Part shown: one piece after another, positions 43,813 through 52,509 of the stretch
Position numbering within the stretch: the first letter of the stretch is position 1
How the letters are laid out: the number at the start of each line of letters is the position of its first letter
Assembly (NCBI RefSeq): GCF_004364325.1
Contig: NZ_SOCP01000031.1
Coordinates: forward strand, 1 to 64,000
Length of the DNA stretch: 64,000 bases
Source: Actinophytocola oryzae
GTDB taxonomy: Bacteria; Actinomycetota; Actinomycetes; Mycobacteriales; Pseudonocardiaceae
Direction: 5' to 3'
Program-made: the position numbers and the translations under genes
Notes under the pieces: generated by a model
What the model saw: the letters and a program-made list of their open reading frames with translations, nothing else
The model's database searches: none
What the model was told of the DNA's origin: nothing

Positions 43813-45329
43813 GTGAGCGCCTTCAACGCGCGGCGGTCCAGCTTGCCGTTCGTGGTGCGGGGCAACGAGGTGACGAACCGGATCTCCTTCGGGGTCTTGT
43901 GCCCGGCCAACCGCGCGCGGACGAAGTCCCGCAGGGCGGTCGCCAGTTCGGGGGAGCCCTCGACCCCGTCACGCAGGATCACGTACGCGCTCAGGCGGAC
44001 CAGGCCGTCGACCTCGGAACCCGCGACCCCGCACTCCACGACGTCCTCGTGGCCGATGAGGCAGTGCTCGATCTCGCTCGGCGCCACCCAGATGCCGCCG
44101 GACTTCAGCAGGTCGTCGGCTCTGCCGTGGTAGAAGAAGAAACCGTCGGCGTCACGGCTGAACAGGTCTCCCGTGTGGACGGTGTCGCCCCGGTAGGTCG
44201 CCGCCGACTTCTCCTTGTCACCGAAGTACTCCAGCGCCACCGTGCCGCCCGTCACCTCGAGCACGCCGACCTCGCCGGCCGGGACCTCGGTGCCGTCCTC
44301 ACCCACCACCCGCGCCGAGTACCCCGGCACCACCTGCCCGCAGCTGCCCTGACGGGCCGAGCCAGGCCGGTTCGAGATGTAGATGTGGTAGGCCTCCGAG
44401 GAGCCGATGCCGTCGACCACCTCGACGCCGAACAGCTCGTCCCACCTGCGGTGCAGCTCCGCGGGCAGCGCCTCGCCCGCGGACGTGCACAGGCGCAACG
44501 AGCTGAGGTCCTGTGTGGACGCCGAAGGATGGGCGACCATCGCGCTCATCAGTGTCGGCACGTTCACCAGGATCGTCGGCCGGAAGCGGGCGATCAGCTC
44601 GAAGATCCGGTCGGCGGTCGTGCGCTCCGGGAACGCGATGCCCGCACCGCCGACACCGAACGGGTACAGCGCGGCCAGATCCCTCGCGTAGCCGAAGAAC
44701 AGCTTCGGCACCGGCAGGACGATGTCGTCCTCACGGATGCCCAGCACGCCGACCCCGTAGCTCTCGTGGCTGAGGATCGGGCTCGCACCCGTGTGCACAC
44801 AGGCCTTCGGCGCGCCGGTGCTGCCCGTGGTGAACTTCCAGATCGCGATGTCGTCGCGGGTCGTCGGCGCGGTCGCGAGCGTGTCCGGCGCCTGCGCGAC
44901 CATGGCGGCGAAGTCGTGTTCGTTGTCACGCAGCTCGATGCCGCCGACCACGAGCACACGCCGGTCCGCGATACCCGCCTCACGCAGCAGGTCGAGCGTG
45001 ACCGAGTCGGCGATCACCACGGAAGCGCCGGTGTAGTCGAGGAAGTAGCGGTAGTCCTTGGGCTGCAGGAACGTGTACACCTCGGCCGTTACCGCGCCGA
45101 TCTTCTGCGCCGCGTACCAGGTCGCCACGAACTCGACACCGTCGGACAATGCCAGCAGCACGCGCTCACCGCGCCGGGCGCCCAGTTCGAGGAGCACGTT
45201 GCCGACGCGGTTGACCAGCGCAGCCAGCTCTGCGTACGTCGTGGCACCCTCGTTGGTGTACAACGCGACCCGGTCGCCGCGGCCCAGCTCCAGGTTGCGG
45301 TCGACGAAGTGGTCGGCGACGTTGAACAT
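43809..45329 (-). CDS. Benzoate-CoA ligase family enzyme, probable 2-aminobenzoate (anthranilate)-CoA ligase
   Basis: 506 residues. AMP-forming acyl-CoA synthetase: P-loop FTTGSTGAPKACVHTGAS (about 164-181), PKLFFGYARDLAALYPFGVG as in benzoate-CoA ligases, GSSEAYHIYISN, HTGDLFSRDADGFFFYHGRA, and the C-terminal Lys in RTTNGKLDR. Length and the start MFNVADHFVDRN fit the BCL family. With a kynureninase on the facing operon and a 2-aminobenzoyl-CoA type monooxygenase in the same operon, anthranilate is the best substrate. It abuts the creatininase-family gene with zero gap. Confidence 0.88.
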   Translation of the reverse strand: MFNVADHFVDRNLELGRGDRVALYTNEGATTYAELAALVNRVGNVLLELGARRGERVLLALSDGVEFVATWYAAQKIGAVTAEVYTFLQPKDYRYFLDYTGASVVIADSVTLDLLREAGIADRRVLVVGGIELRDNEHDFAAMVAQAPDTLATAPTTRDDIAIWKFTTGSTGAPKACVHTGASPILSHESYGVGVLGIREDDIVLPVPKLFFGYARDLAALYPFGVGGAGIAFPERTTADRIFELIARFRPTILVNVPTLMSAMVAHPSASTQDLSSLRLCTSAGEALPAELHRRWDELFGVEVVDGIGSSEAYHIYISNRPGSARQGSCGQVVPGYSARVVGEDGTEVPAGEVGVLEVTGGTVALEYFGDKEKSAATYRGDTVHTGDLFSRDADGFFFYHGRADDLLKSGGIWVAPSEIEHCLIGHEDVVECGVAGSEVDGLVRLSAYVILRDGVEGSPELATALRDFVRARLAGHKTPKEIRFVTSLPRTTNGKLDRRALKALT

Positions 45330-46067
45330 CTAGCGTGCCACCTCTCGGATCGCCTCGACGAGCAGCTCTGTGAGAACGTCGAAGGTGGACTGACCTTCCT
45401 CGGCCGTAGCCGCGGCCGGGGCGCCGCAGTAGGCGCGGTCCATGCCCATGGCCGCGAAGTCGGCCTTGCCGTCGCTCATGGCGGCCGGCATGTCCACCGG
45501 CACGGGCGGCAACGCGGCCATGGTCGCGGTGTCGACCAGGGCAGGATGGTCGGCGAGCACCAGCGACGTCTCGTACTGCCCGGCATGGCACGCTCCGGAC
45601 CGGAACTCCTCCGTCAGCCGGGCCGCGTGCCTGCGACGCACCAGGTCCAGGTAGGCGACGCCTGCCTCGGCCGTGGCCTTGCGCAGCGTCGCGACGTGCG
45701 CGGGCTCGAAGTGGTTGTTCACCAACACGATCCGCGACAACCCCTGCGCGGTCAGCGAACCACACACGTCGACGACCAGTGCGTGCAGCGTGGCCTCGCT
45801 GATGGAGACCGCGCCGGGGAACGCCGCACTGAACCGGGTGACGCCGTAGCTCAGGGTCGGCAGCGTCAGTACCCGCACGTCGGGATCGTCCGCGAGGCGC
45901 TGTGCGGCGCGGGTGCACATGCCTGCCGAGATGATCTCGTCGGTGGCCAGCGGCGCGTGCGGGCCGTGCGGCTCGACCGCGCCGACCGGCAGCAGCAGCA
46001 CCGGCTTCCTCGGCCCGGCGAGGAGTTCCGCCACCTGCGGTGAGGTGAGGTCGGTGAACGTGGTCAC
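45330..46067 (-). CDS. Creatininase family amidohydrolase
   Basis: 245 residues. PVGAVEPHGPHAPLATDEII (metal Glu, His, Asp, about 27-46), VNNHFEPAH, and ACHAGQYETSLVLAD define the creatininase/formamide hydrolase family, metal-dependent enzymes that open cyclic amides or remove formyl groups. No classical N-formylkynurenine formamidase is present in the locus, so this could supply that missing step, or it may open a lactam late in the ring degradation. GTGA overlap with the monooxygenase gene. Confidence 0.85.
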   Translation of the reverse strand: MTTFTDLTSPQVAELLAGPRKPVLLLPVGAVEPHGPHAPLATDEIISAGMCTRAAQRLADDPDVRVLTLPTLSYGVTRFSAAFPGAVSISEATLHALVVDVCGSLTAQGLSRIVLVNNHFEPAHVATLRKATAEAGVAYLDLVRRRHAARLTEEFRSGACHAGQYETSLVLADHPALVDTATMAALPPVPVDMPAAMSDGKADFAAMGMDRAYCGAPAAATAEEGQSTFDVLTELLVEAIREVAR

Positions 46068-48127
46068 GCGCCCACCTCCTCGAGCGGCGTCGGCGGCGGT
46101 TCGAACAGGCACAGGTCCGCGCGGCCCGCGGCGACGACGGTGTTCACCTCGTCGGGTGTGGTCAGGTAGCCGCCGACGAGCGTCGCCACCCCGGCCTCGT
46201 TGCGCACGCGGTCGGACAGCGTGGTCAGGTAGCCGCGCCGGTACTCCGGCCGCGAGGTCGCCGTCGTGTGCCCGGCCCGCACGTGAACCAGGTCCACGCC
46301 GTGCTCGGCCAGCGCGCGGGCGTTGGCGACGCCCTGCTCGACGGTCAGCCCGCCGCGTGCCCAGTCCGTGACCGTCACCCGCGCCATCAGCAGGCCCGGC
46401 CACTCGGCCCGCACGGCGTCCACAACGGACAGTGGAAAACGCAGTGGTTCCGTGCCGTACACGTCGTCGCGGCGGTTGGTCAGGGGAGACAGGAAGCTCG
46501 CCAACAGGTAGCCGTCCGCAAGCTCCAGCTCGAGCGCGTCGAAGCCTGCCTCGCGTGCGCGGCCGACCGCGGCGACGAAGTCGTCCCGGACCCGCGCCAT
46601 GCCAGCCTCCGACAGTGCGGCAGGCACCGCGCTGTACGGCGTGTACGGCAAGGGGGACGCGGACACCAGTGGCCACCCGTCCCGCAGCGGCACGTCCACG
46701 CCGCCGGTGGGCCGCGTCGCACCTCGCCGACCGGCATGCCCGAGCCGCACGCCGACGAGCGCGCCGGTGTCGTGGACCTCCTTGACCACCGGCGCCCACG
46801 AGTCGTCCAACACCGGACAGGCCGGCGTCGTCCGCCCGTCCTCGGCGATCGCCACGAACCCCGTCAGCACCAGGCCGGCGCCTGCCCGCCCCGCTTCGAC
46901 CACTTCGGGCACAGCGCGCACGACCCGGTTGCGCAGTGTCACGCCGCCGACCCGCAGTGGCGCGAACATCGGCGGCGCCGCGACCGCGCCGGCCACGAGC
47001 GGTGTGCCGGTGGCGGACGAGGCGAACCACGCGTCCAGCACCCGCACGAGCTTCGGGTCGCGCTGCATGAGGTTCGCGTGGCTGATCCGGCCGCTGCGCG
47101 TCAGCAGGTTCGCCGCGAACTGGATCGGCGCCAGGCCGAGGTAGTTCGCCACCCGGCCGAAGTACGCCGCGCTGTCGCCCGCGGCCTGCTGGAACCGCTC
47201 CACGACCGGCTGCCGCTCCAGCTCGTAGTCGACCAGCGCCGATTCCAGAGTGGACGGATACCGCTCCAGCGCGTTGGCCAGCGCGATCGCGTCCTCCATC
47301 GCGAGCTTCGTGCCAGACCCGATCGAGAAGTGCGCGGTGTGGGCGGCATCGCCGATCAGCACGACGTTGCCGTGGTGCCAGTGCTGGTTGCGGACCAGCG
47401 GGAAGTCCAGCCAGATCGACTTGTTCGACCTCAGCCGGTGGTCACCCAGCTCGGCGGCGAACAGCGACTGGCAGAACGCCATGCTGTCCTCTTCGGACAT
47501 CGTGTCGAGCCCGGCGCGCCGCCACGTGGCCTCGGTCGTCTCCACGATCCACGTGCTCGTGTGCTCGTCGAACGGGTAGGCGTGCACCTGGAACAACCCG
47601 TGCTCGGTCTCCCGGAACACGAACGTGAAGGCGTCGAGCACGAGATCGGTGCCGAACCACACGTACTTGCAGCCCTGCGGCGACGACGAGCTGCCGAACT
47701 CGGCTGTGAAACGTTTGCGCAGCCCGCTGTTGGCGCCGTCCGCGGCCACCACGAGATCACCGTCCACATCGGACGCCTCCTGGTGGAACGTCAGCGACGC
47801 GCCGAGCGACCGGGCGCGCCGCTGCAGGATGTCGAGCAGGTGTGTGCGCCGGATCGCCGAGAACGTGTGCCCCGACGACCGCAGCACGCGGTCGCGGTAG
47901 TGGATGTCGATCGACGTCCAGCGCGCGAACGAGTCCGTGATCTCCAGGTAGGTCGGGTAGTCCGCGTCCCTCAGCGCGCCGAGGGTCTCCTCCGAGAACA
48001 CGACACCCCACCCGAACGTCGCGTCCGGCGCGTTGCGTTCCACCACCGACACGTCATGGCCTGCCTTGCGCAGCAGGATCGCAAGGTACAGCCCGGAGGG
48101 CCCGGCGCCGACGATCGAGACCCGCAT
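46064..48127 (-). CDS. 2-aminobenzoyl-CoA monooxygenase/reductase-type bifunctional flavoenzyme
   Basis: 687 residues, two fused flavoproteins. N-terminal: FAD monooxygenase with VSIVGAGPSGLYLAILLRK (3-21), FGWGVVFSEETL as in salicylyl-CoA 5-hydroxylase, and GDAAHTAHFSIGSGTKLAME (about 268-287). C-terminal from about 395: old yellow enzyme-like NADH:flavin oxidoreductase (MFAPLRVGGVTLRNRVV, RLGHAGRRG, ELELADGYLLASFLSPLTNR). This fusion is known from the aerobic 2-aminobenzoate pathway of Azoarcus evansii, where one enzyme hydroxylates and reduces 2-aminobenzoyl-CoA to a non-aromatic ring. ATGA overlap with the luciferase-like gene. Confidence 0.9.
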   Translation of the reverse strand: MRVSIVGAGPSGLYLAILLRKAGHDVSVVERNAPDATFGWGVVFSEETLGALRDADYPTYLEITDSFARWTSIDIHYRDRVLRSSGHTFSAIRRTHLLDILQRRARSLGASLTFHQEASDVDGDLVVAADGANSGLRKRFTAEFGSSSSPQGCKYVWFGTDLVLDAFTFVFRETEHGLFQVHAYPFDEHTSTWIVETTEATWRRAGLDTMSEEDSMAFCQSLFAAELGDHRLRSNKSIWLDFPLVRNQHWHHGNVVLIGDAAHTAHFSIGSGTKLAMEDAIALANALERYPSTLESALVDYELERQPVVERFQQAAGDSAAYFGRVANYLGLAPIQFAANLLTRSGRISHANLMQRDPKLVRVLDAWFASSATGTPLVAGAVAAPPMFAPLRVGGVTLRNRVVRAVPEVVEAGRAGAGLVLTGFVAIAEDGRTTPACPVLDDSWAPVVKEVHDTGALVGVRLGHAGRRGATRPTGGVDVPLRDGWPLVSASPLPYTPYSAVPAALSEAGMARVRDDFVAAVGRAREAGFDALELELADGYLLASFLSPLTNRRDDVYGTEPLRFPLSVVDAVRAEWPGLLMARVTVTDWARGGLTVEQGVANARALAEHGVDLVHVRAGHTTATSRPEYRRGYLTTLSDRVRNEAGVATLVGGYLTTPDEVNTVVAAGRADLCLFEPPPTPLEEVGA

Positions 48128-48954
48128 CAGGCCACCGCCTCCGCCAACCGGTCCAGGTCGTCGAGCGAGCCGACGGTCGGGTAGAGGATCAGCTCGTCAC
48201 AGCCCTCTGCCTCGTAGCCTCGCACGAAGTCCCGCACCGCGCGGGCCGACGTCAGGTTCCCGGCCGCGATCTTCTCCGCGAACGGACCGGTGAACGCGTA
48301 GTAGTCGAGCAGGTAGGCGCTGCCGCGGTCCGGGTCGCCGAACGCGACGTAGCCCTGGCCCCACAGCTTCGGCTCACCCGGCCGCTCCAGGTCCCGCCAC
48401 GCCGCGCGGGCCCGGTTGGCGGCCGAGCCGAACGCCTTCGGCGGACCGCCGCCGTGCGCGTAGCCGTCGGCGTAGCGGGCCATGCGCGTCAGCGCCGCGC
48501 CGCTCGACCCGCCGACCAGCAGTTCGACTGGTGAACCGGCCGGTCCGACGCCGGACTCCTCCAGCTGTCCACGCAGGTAGGCGAGCTGTGACGACAGCGT
48601 CGCGCCCCGCCTGCCGTGGTCGGCACCCGCCGCCGCGTAGTCGTCGCGTCGGGCACCGACCCCCAGGCCGAGGGCGAACCGGCCCCCGGAGAGCGCGTCG
48701 ACCGACAGCGCCTGCTTGGCGAGCATGGCGGGGGAGCGCAGCGGCCCGATGGCGATGTTCGTGGCGAGCCTGATGCGGGAGGTCACGGCCGCCGCCGCGG
48801 CAAGGGCGGCGAACGGCTCGATGCTGTCGTACACGAGCCGGTCGAGCACGCCGAGCGTGCTGAACGGGCCCGCGTCGGCCCTGCGCGCCCACTCGACGAG
48901 CACCTCGCCCGAGATGCCCGGAATGGTGTTCGGAAGTCCGACGCCGACCTTCAC
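48127..48954 (-). CDS. Luciferase-like (LLM class) flavin-dependent oxidoreductase
   Basis: 275 residues. VGVGLPNTIPG at the start, VLDRLVYDSIEPFAALAAAA, RIRLATNIAIGPLRSPAMLA, LGLGVGARRDDYAAAG are signatures of F420- or FMN-dependent luciferase-like oxidoreductases. GTG 48954 is preferred to GTG 48963 because it lies seven bases after a TAATGT -10 box (leaderless) and gives the family N-terminus MKVGVGLPN. First gene of the anthranilyl-CoA operon; its chemical step is unknown, perhaps a late oxidation. Confidence 0.86.
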   Translation of the reverse strand: MKVGVGLPNTIPGISGEVLVEWARRADAGPFSTLGVLDRLVYDSIEPFAALAAAAAVTSRIRLATNIAIGPLRSPAMLAKQALSVDALSGGRFALGLGVGARRDDYAAAGADHGRRGATLSSQLAYLRGQLEESGVGPAGSPVELLVGGSSGAALTRMARYADGYAHGGGPPKAFGSAANRARAAWRDLERPGEPKLWGQGYVAFGDPDRGSAYLLDYYAFTGPFAEKIAAGNLTSARAVRDFVRGYEAEGCDELILYPTVGSLDDLDRLAEAVA

Positions 48955-48961
48955 CCCCAAC

Positions 48962-48998
48962 ACATTACGGTTGACCCCGCTGATGCGTCAACTATGCT
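48962..48998. promoter_or_regulatory. Face-to-face promoters sharing one inverted repeat
   Basis: Plus strand: -35 TTGACC (48971-48976), 16-bp spacer, -10 TATGCT (48993-48998), seven bases before the PaaX-like ATG. Minus strand: -35 TTGACG (48991-48986), 18-bp spacer, -10 TAATGT (48967-48962), seven bases before GTG 48954. The perfect arms GTTGAC (48970-48975) and GTCAAC (48987-48992), 11 bases apart, overlap both -35 boxes, so one bound regulator would block both operons. Confidence 0.8.
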
Positions 48999-49005
48999 CG
49001 GAACC

Positions 49006-49821
49006 ATGGCTGACCAGCTCGGCGGATTCGATCCCGCCCCGCAGGACCTCGTGTTGACGCTGCTCGGCGCGCACGACGTGCCCCGCGACGGCGGGGCGGT
49101 GTGGTCCGGCGGGCTCGTGCGCCTGCTCGGGGAGTTCGGCTTCAGCGAGGGTGCCGCCCGCGTCGCGTTGAACCGGCTCGTCGCCAAGGACCTCCTCACA
49201 CGCAGCAGGACCGGCCGGCAGGTGCACTACGTCCTCACCCCGCGCACCCGGACCGTGCTCGAGGAGGGCGACCGGCGGATCTTCACCCTCGGCGAGCGAC
49301 CACGCCGCGAGACCACGTGGACCGTGCTGTGGCACGCCATCCCCGAGGACCGGCGCCTCGCCCGCACGAGGCTCACCACCCGCCTGCGGTTCCTCGGCTT
49401 CGGCTCGGTCCAGGACGGCACCTGGCTCGCCCCGCACGACCGCGAACAGGAGCTGGCCGCGCTGCTCAAGGAACTCGACGTCGCCGAGTACACGGGTGTC
49501 ATGCTGGGCAGACCCGCGACCGCCGTGGACTTCGGCGCGTTCGTCGCACGGGTCTGGGACCTCGGCGACCTCGCCCGGCGGTACCACGCCTTCGTCGAGC
49601 ACTTCCGCGGCCGCGAGGTCGGCAGCGATGGCGAGGCGTTGCTGTTGCGCACCAGGCTGGTCCACACGTTCCGCGAGTTCCCGGCGCTGGACCCCGAGCT
49701 GCCGGAGGACCTGGTGCCCGCGCCGCCGTGTCGCACCGATGCCCTGCGGCTGTTCCACTTTCTCTATCCGGCGCTGGCAGACGCTGCCCAGCGGCACTTC
49801 GACAAGGTGACGAAACCATGA
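49006..49821 (+). CDS. PaaX family transcriptional regulator
   Basis: 271 residues. PaaX-type: N-terminal winged helix (PQDLVLTLLGAHDVP, LVRLLGEFGFSEGAARVALN, LTRSRTGRQVHYVLT), central TWTVLWHAIPEDRRLARTRL and LRFLGFGSVQDGTWLAPHDR, and a C-terminal DFGAFVARVWDLGDLARRYH. PaaX binds phenylacetyl-CoA and its relatives bind other aryl-CoAs, so anthranilyl-CoA is a natural inducer here (inference). Leaderless ATG. It is first in the operon with kynA and kynU, by ATGA overlap. Confidence 0.9.
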   Translation: MADQLGGFDPAPQDLVLTLLGAHDVPRDGGAVWSGGLVRLLGEFGFSEGAARVALNRLVAKDLLTRSRTGRQVHYVLTPRTRTVLEEGDRRIFTLGERPRRETTWTVLWHAIPEDRRLARTRLTTRLRFLGFGSVQDGTWLAPHDREQELAALLKELDVAEYTGVMLGRPATAVDFGAFVARVWDLGDLARRYHAFVEHFRGREVGSDGEALLLRTRLVHTFREFPALDPELPEDLVPAPPCRTDALRLFHFLYPALADAAQRHFDKVTKP

Positions 49822-50624
49822 CCGAATCCGTCCCGGGTGGCCCGTCCGCCGCGCTGACCTACACGTCGTACCTCGCGCTCGACGAGGTCCTCACCGCGCA
49901 GCGACCGAGGTCCGACGAGCACGACGAGATGCTGTTCATCGTGATCCACCAGGTGTACGAGCTGTGGTTCAAGCAGATCCTGCACGAGCTGGGGCTCCTG
50001 CAGCGATGTCTCGAGAAGGGCGACGCCCCGCACTCCGTGCGCACGCTCCGCCGCGTGCTCACCATCCTCAAGGTGGTGGTCGCCCAGATCGACGTGCTGG
50101 AGACCATGACCCCACGCCAGTTCACCAGCTTCCGCACCAGGCTCGACGCGTCCAGCGGCTTCCAGTCCGGCCAGTTCCGCGAGCTGGAGGCGATGCTCGG
50201 CAGGCGCGACAGGCGGATGCTCGCCCCGTACGCCAGGGACTCCGAGTCCTACGAGCGGATCACCGCCGCCATGTCCCGCCCCACGGTGTTCGACTCGTTC
50301 CTGCGCTACCTCGCCGACGCGGGCTACGACATCCCCTCGCGCCACCTGGAGCGCGATGTCAGGACACAGTGGACGGGGGACGAGGACGTGCAGCGGGTCC
50401 TCGTGCAGGTCTACGGCGACGACTCCGGCCCGTCCACGGTGGCCGACCTGCTCGTCGACCTCGACGAGGGCCTGCAGGAGTGGCGGTACCGCCACGTGAA
50501 GATGGTCGAACGCACGATCGGCACCAAGTCCGGCACCGGCGGCTCGGCAGGCGCCGCGTACCTGCGCACCACGCTGTTCCACGCCATCTTCCCCGACCTC
50601 TGGGCAGTACGGAGCCGGCTGTGA
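49818..50624 (+). CDS. kynA: Tryptophan 2,3-dioxygenase
   Basis: 268 residues. Haem enzyme that opens the indole ring of tryptophan to N-formylkynurenine. Signatures: HDEMLFIVIHQVYELWFKQI (about 35-54, with the haem-edge His), FTSFRTRLDASSGFQSGQFR (substrate Arg), and EWRYRHVKMVERTIG with the axial His, followed by GTGGSAGAAYLR. Length fits bacterial enzymes. Starts in the stop of the PaaX-like gene; kynureninase overlaps its end. Confidence 0.95.
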   Translation: MTESVPGGPSAALTYTSYLALDEVLTAQRPRSDEHDEMLFIVIHQVYELWFKQILHELGLLQRCLEKGDAPHSVRTLRRVLTILKVVVAQIDVLETMTPRQFTSFRTRLDASSGFQSGQFRELEAMLGRRDRRMLAPYARDSESYERITAAMSRPTVFDSFLRYLADAGYDIPSRHLERDVRTQWTGDEDVQRVLVQVYGDDSGPSTVADLLVDLDEGLQEWRYRHVKMVERTIGTKSGTGGSAGAAYLRTTLFHAIFPDLWAVRSRL

Positions 50625-51808
50625 CGTCACTGGAGTCGCTGCGCGACAGCCCGAACTCGCTGTCGGTCCACTATGGACGTTTTGGGGTCGCGCACCGCCT
50701 GCTGCTGACCGGCCACTCCCACCAGGCGTGGCCGGACGTCGCGCTGGACGGCCAGATCGAGGCGTTCACCGACGCGTCCTCGGCCGTGGACGACAAGTGG
50801 GGCCCGGCGTTCGCCAAGGCCGAGCAGCTGCGGCAGTACTACCGCGACCTCGTCGACGACCCGGGTGGCGACATCGCGCTCGGCGCCAACACCCACGAGC
50901 TGGTCGTGCGCTTCCTGTCCAGTGTGGACCTCCGGAACCGGCCGCGGCTCGTCACCACCGACGGCGAGTTCCACACCCTGCGCCGCCAGCTGGCCCGCCT
51001 GGCCGAGGAGGGCGTCGAGGTCGTGCGTGTCCGTGCGGACCCGGTCGACACCCTCGCCGAACGGGTCGCGGCCGAGGTCGACGACAGAACGGCCGCGGTC
51101 CTGGTCTCGCAGGTGCTGTTCGAGACCTCACGCGTAGTGCCGGGCCTCGACACGGTCGCCGAGGCCTGCGGCCACCGAGGGGTCGAGCTGCTCGTCGACG
51201 CCTACCACGCGCTCGGCGTCGTCCCGTTCTCCCTGGCGCGACAGGGTCTGACCGAGGCGTGGGTCACCGGCGGCGGCTACAAGTACCTGCAGCTGGGTGA
51301 GGGCAACTGTTTCCTGCGGATCCCCCCGCACGCCGCGGACGCGCGGCCGGTCATCACCGGCTGGTTCGCCGAGTTCGAGGACCTGACGGCGAAGGCGTCG
51401 GGAAAGGTCGGCTACGCACCGGGCGGCGACCGCTTCGCAGGCGCCACCTACGACCCGACGAGCCACTACCGCGCCGTGGCGGTCCGCGACTTCTTCGTCG
51501 AGCAGGGCCTGACCCCGGCGTTCCTGCGTGAGGTCTCCCTGCACCAGAACGAGTTGCTGGCCACCAGTTTCGACGCCCTCGACGCGCCACCGGAAGTGAT
51601 CACCCGGGACCGGTCGGCGCCACGCGAGGCGTTCGGCGGCTTCCTGGCCCTGACCGCCCCGAACGCCGACGAGCTGAAGAAGGGACTCGCCGAGCGCGGC
51701 GTCCTGACCGACAGCAGGGGCGACAAGCTCCGGTTCGGCCCGGCGCCGTACCTGTCGGACACGCAGCTCGTGGCCGCGGTCGCCGCACTCGGCGAGGTAC
51801 TGGCTTAG
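50621..51808 (+). CDS. kynU: Kynureninase (aminotransferase class V family)
   Basis: 395 residues. PLP fold-type I: SHQAWPDVALDGQIEAF near the start, ALGANTHELVVRFLSS, DAYHALGVVPFSL (Asp for the cofactor) and GGGYKYLQLGEGNCFLRIPP with the PLP Lys (about residue 222). It would cleave kynurenine to anthranilate and alanine. Family members are similar to other class V enzymes, but position after TDO makes kynureninase very likely. GTGA overlap with kynA. It overlaps the convergent protease gene by four bases. Confidence 0.9.
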   Translation: MTSLESLRDSPNSLSVHYGRFGVAHRLLLTGHSHQAWPDVALDGQIEAFTDASSAVDDKWGPAFAKAEQLRQYYRDLVDDPGGDIALGANTHELVVRFLSSVDLRNRPRLVTTDGEFHTLRRQLARLAEEGVEVVRVRADPVDTLAERVAAEVDDRTAAVLVSQVLFETSRVVPGLDTVAEACGHRGVELLVDAYHALGVVPFSLARQGLTEAWVTGGGYKYLQLGEGNCFLRIPPHAADARPVITGWFAEFEDLTAKASGKVGYAPGGDRFAGATYDPTSHYRAVAVRDFFVEQGLTPAFLREVSLHQNELLATSFDALDAPPEVITRDRSAPREAFGGFLALTAPNADELKKGLAERGVLTDSRGDKLRFGPAPYLSDTQLVAAVAALGEVLA

Positions 51809-52368
51809 CCGATCACCACGGTGTTCGTGGCCGTCGGCGCGAACCCGTTGGCGTAGATGCTCTGCACGCGGTTGCGTTCGGACGCGTTCGGGTTCACGTT
51901 CGTGCAGGACACGCCGCCCGTGCTGCCCGACATCAGGCTCGAGCACGGGCCGGGCTTGATGTCCGGCAGGCCGAGGATGTGGCCGAACTCGTGCGACGCG
52001 ATCCTGACCAGGTTGTAGCCGTCGGCGACGGCCTCACGGCCGTACCAGACGGTGCCGCTGCCGCCGGGACGCACCGGCCCGAGCGTGGCACGCGGCCAGC
52101 CGGGATCGGCGATGACCTGGACGTCGGCACGCTGCCCCGATGCCGCCTTCTGGATGCGAACGCTCGTGACGTTCGCGTTCCAGACCGCCACGCCCTGTGC
52201 CACGGCGTCCTTGAACTCGCCGGCACGCGCGTCGCTGTAGGTGATGGTGACGACCGCCGCACCGACATCCGCCGTCGCCTGCGGGGCGACGGTGGCTGCC
52301 GTGCCCACGACGAGCGTCGCGGTCATGGCGGTGGTGGCAAGCAACCCGATAAGTGTTCTCCTGTACAA
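51805..52368 (-). CDS. Snapalysin family secreted zinc metalloprotease
   Basis: 187 residues. Signal peptide (LIGLLATTAMTATLVVGTAA to ATADVG) followed by a small neutral protease. The zinc site HEFGHILGLPD (about residues 128-138) is the HExxHxxGxxD of snapalysin. Extracellular. The TTG start has GGAGG five bases upstream, giving MYRRTLIG. A Tat- or pro-region is not visible. Likely an independent gene inserted between kynU and cmk. Confidence 0.9.
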   Translation of the reverse strand: MYRRTLIGLLATTAMTATLVVGTAATVAPQATADVGAAVVTITYSDARAGEFKDAVAQGVAVWNANVTSVRIQKAASGQRADVQVIADPGWPRATLGPVRPGGSGTVWYGREAVADGYNLVRIASHEFGHILGLPDIKPGPCSSLMSGSTGGVSCTNVNPNASERNRVQSIYANGFAPTATNTVVIG

Positions 52369-52509
52369 GGTTACCTCCAGTTATTGCAGGGTAACTGGAT
52401 GTTAAGGCAGTCTTGCCTGGCTGGGATCCCAATGCCGGGCGTCACCAGTTACCGGTCTGTCACCTGGCAGAATGGCGGCAGTGACCGACCCTTTGAGGAG
52501 GCAGGCGCG

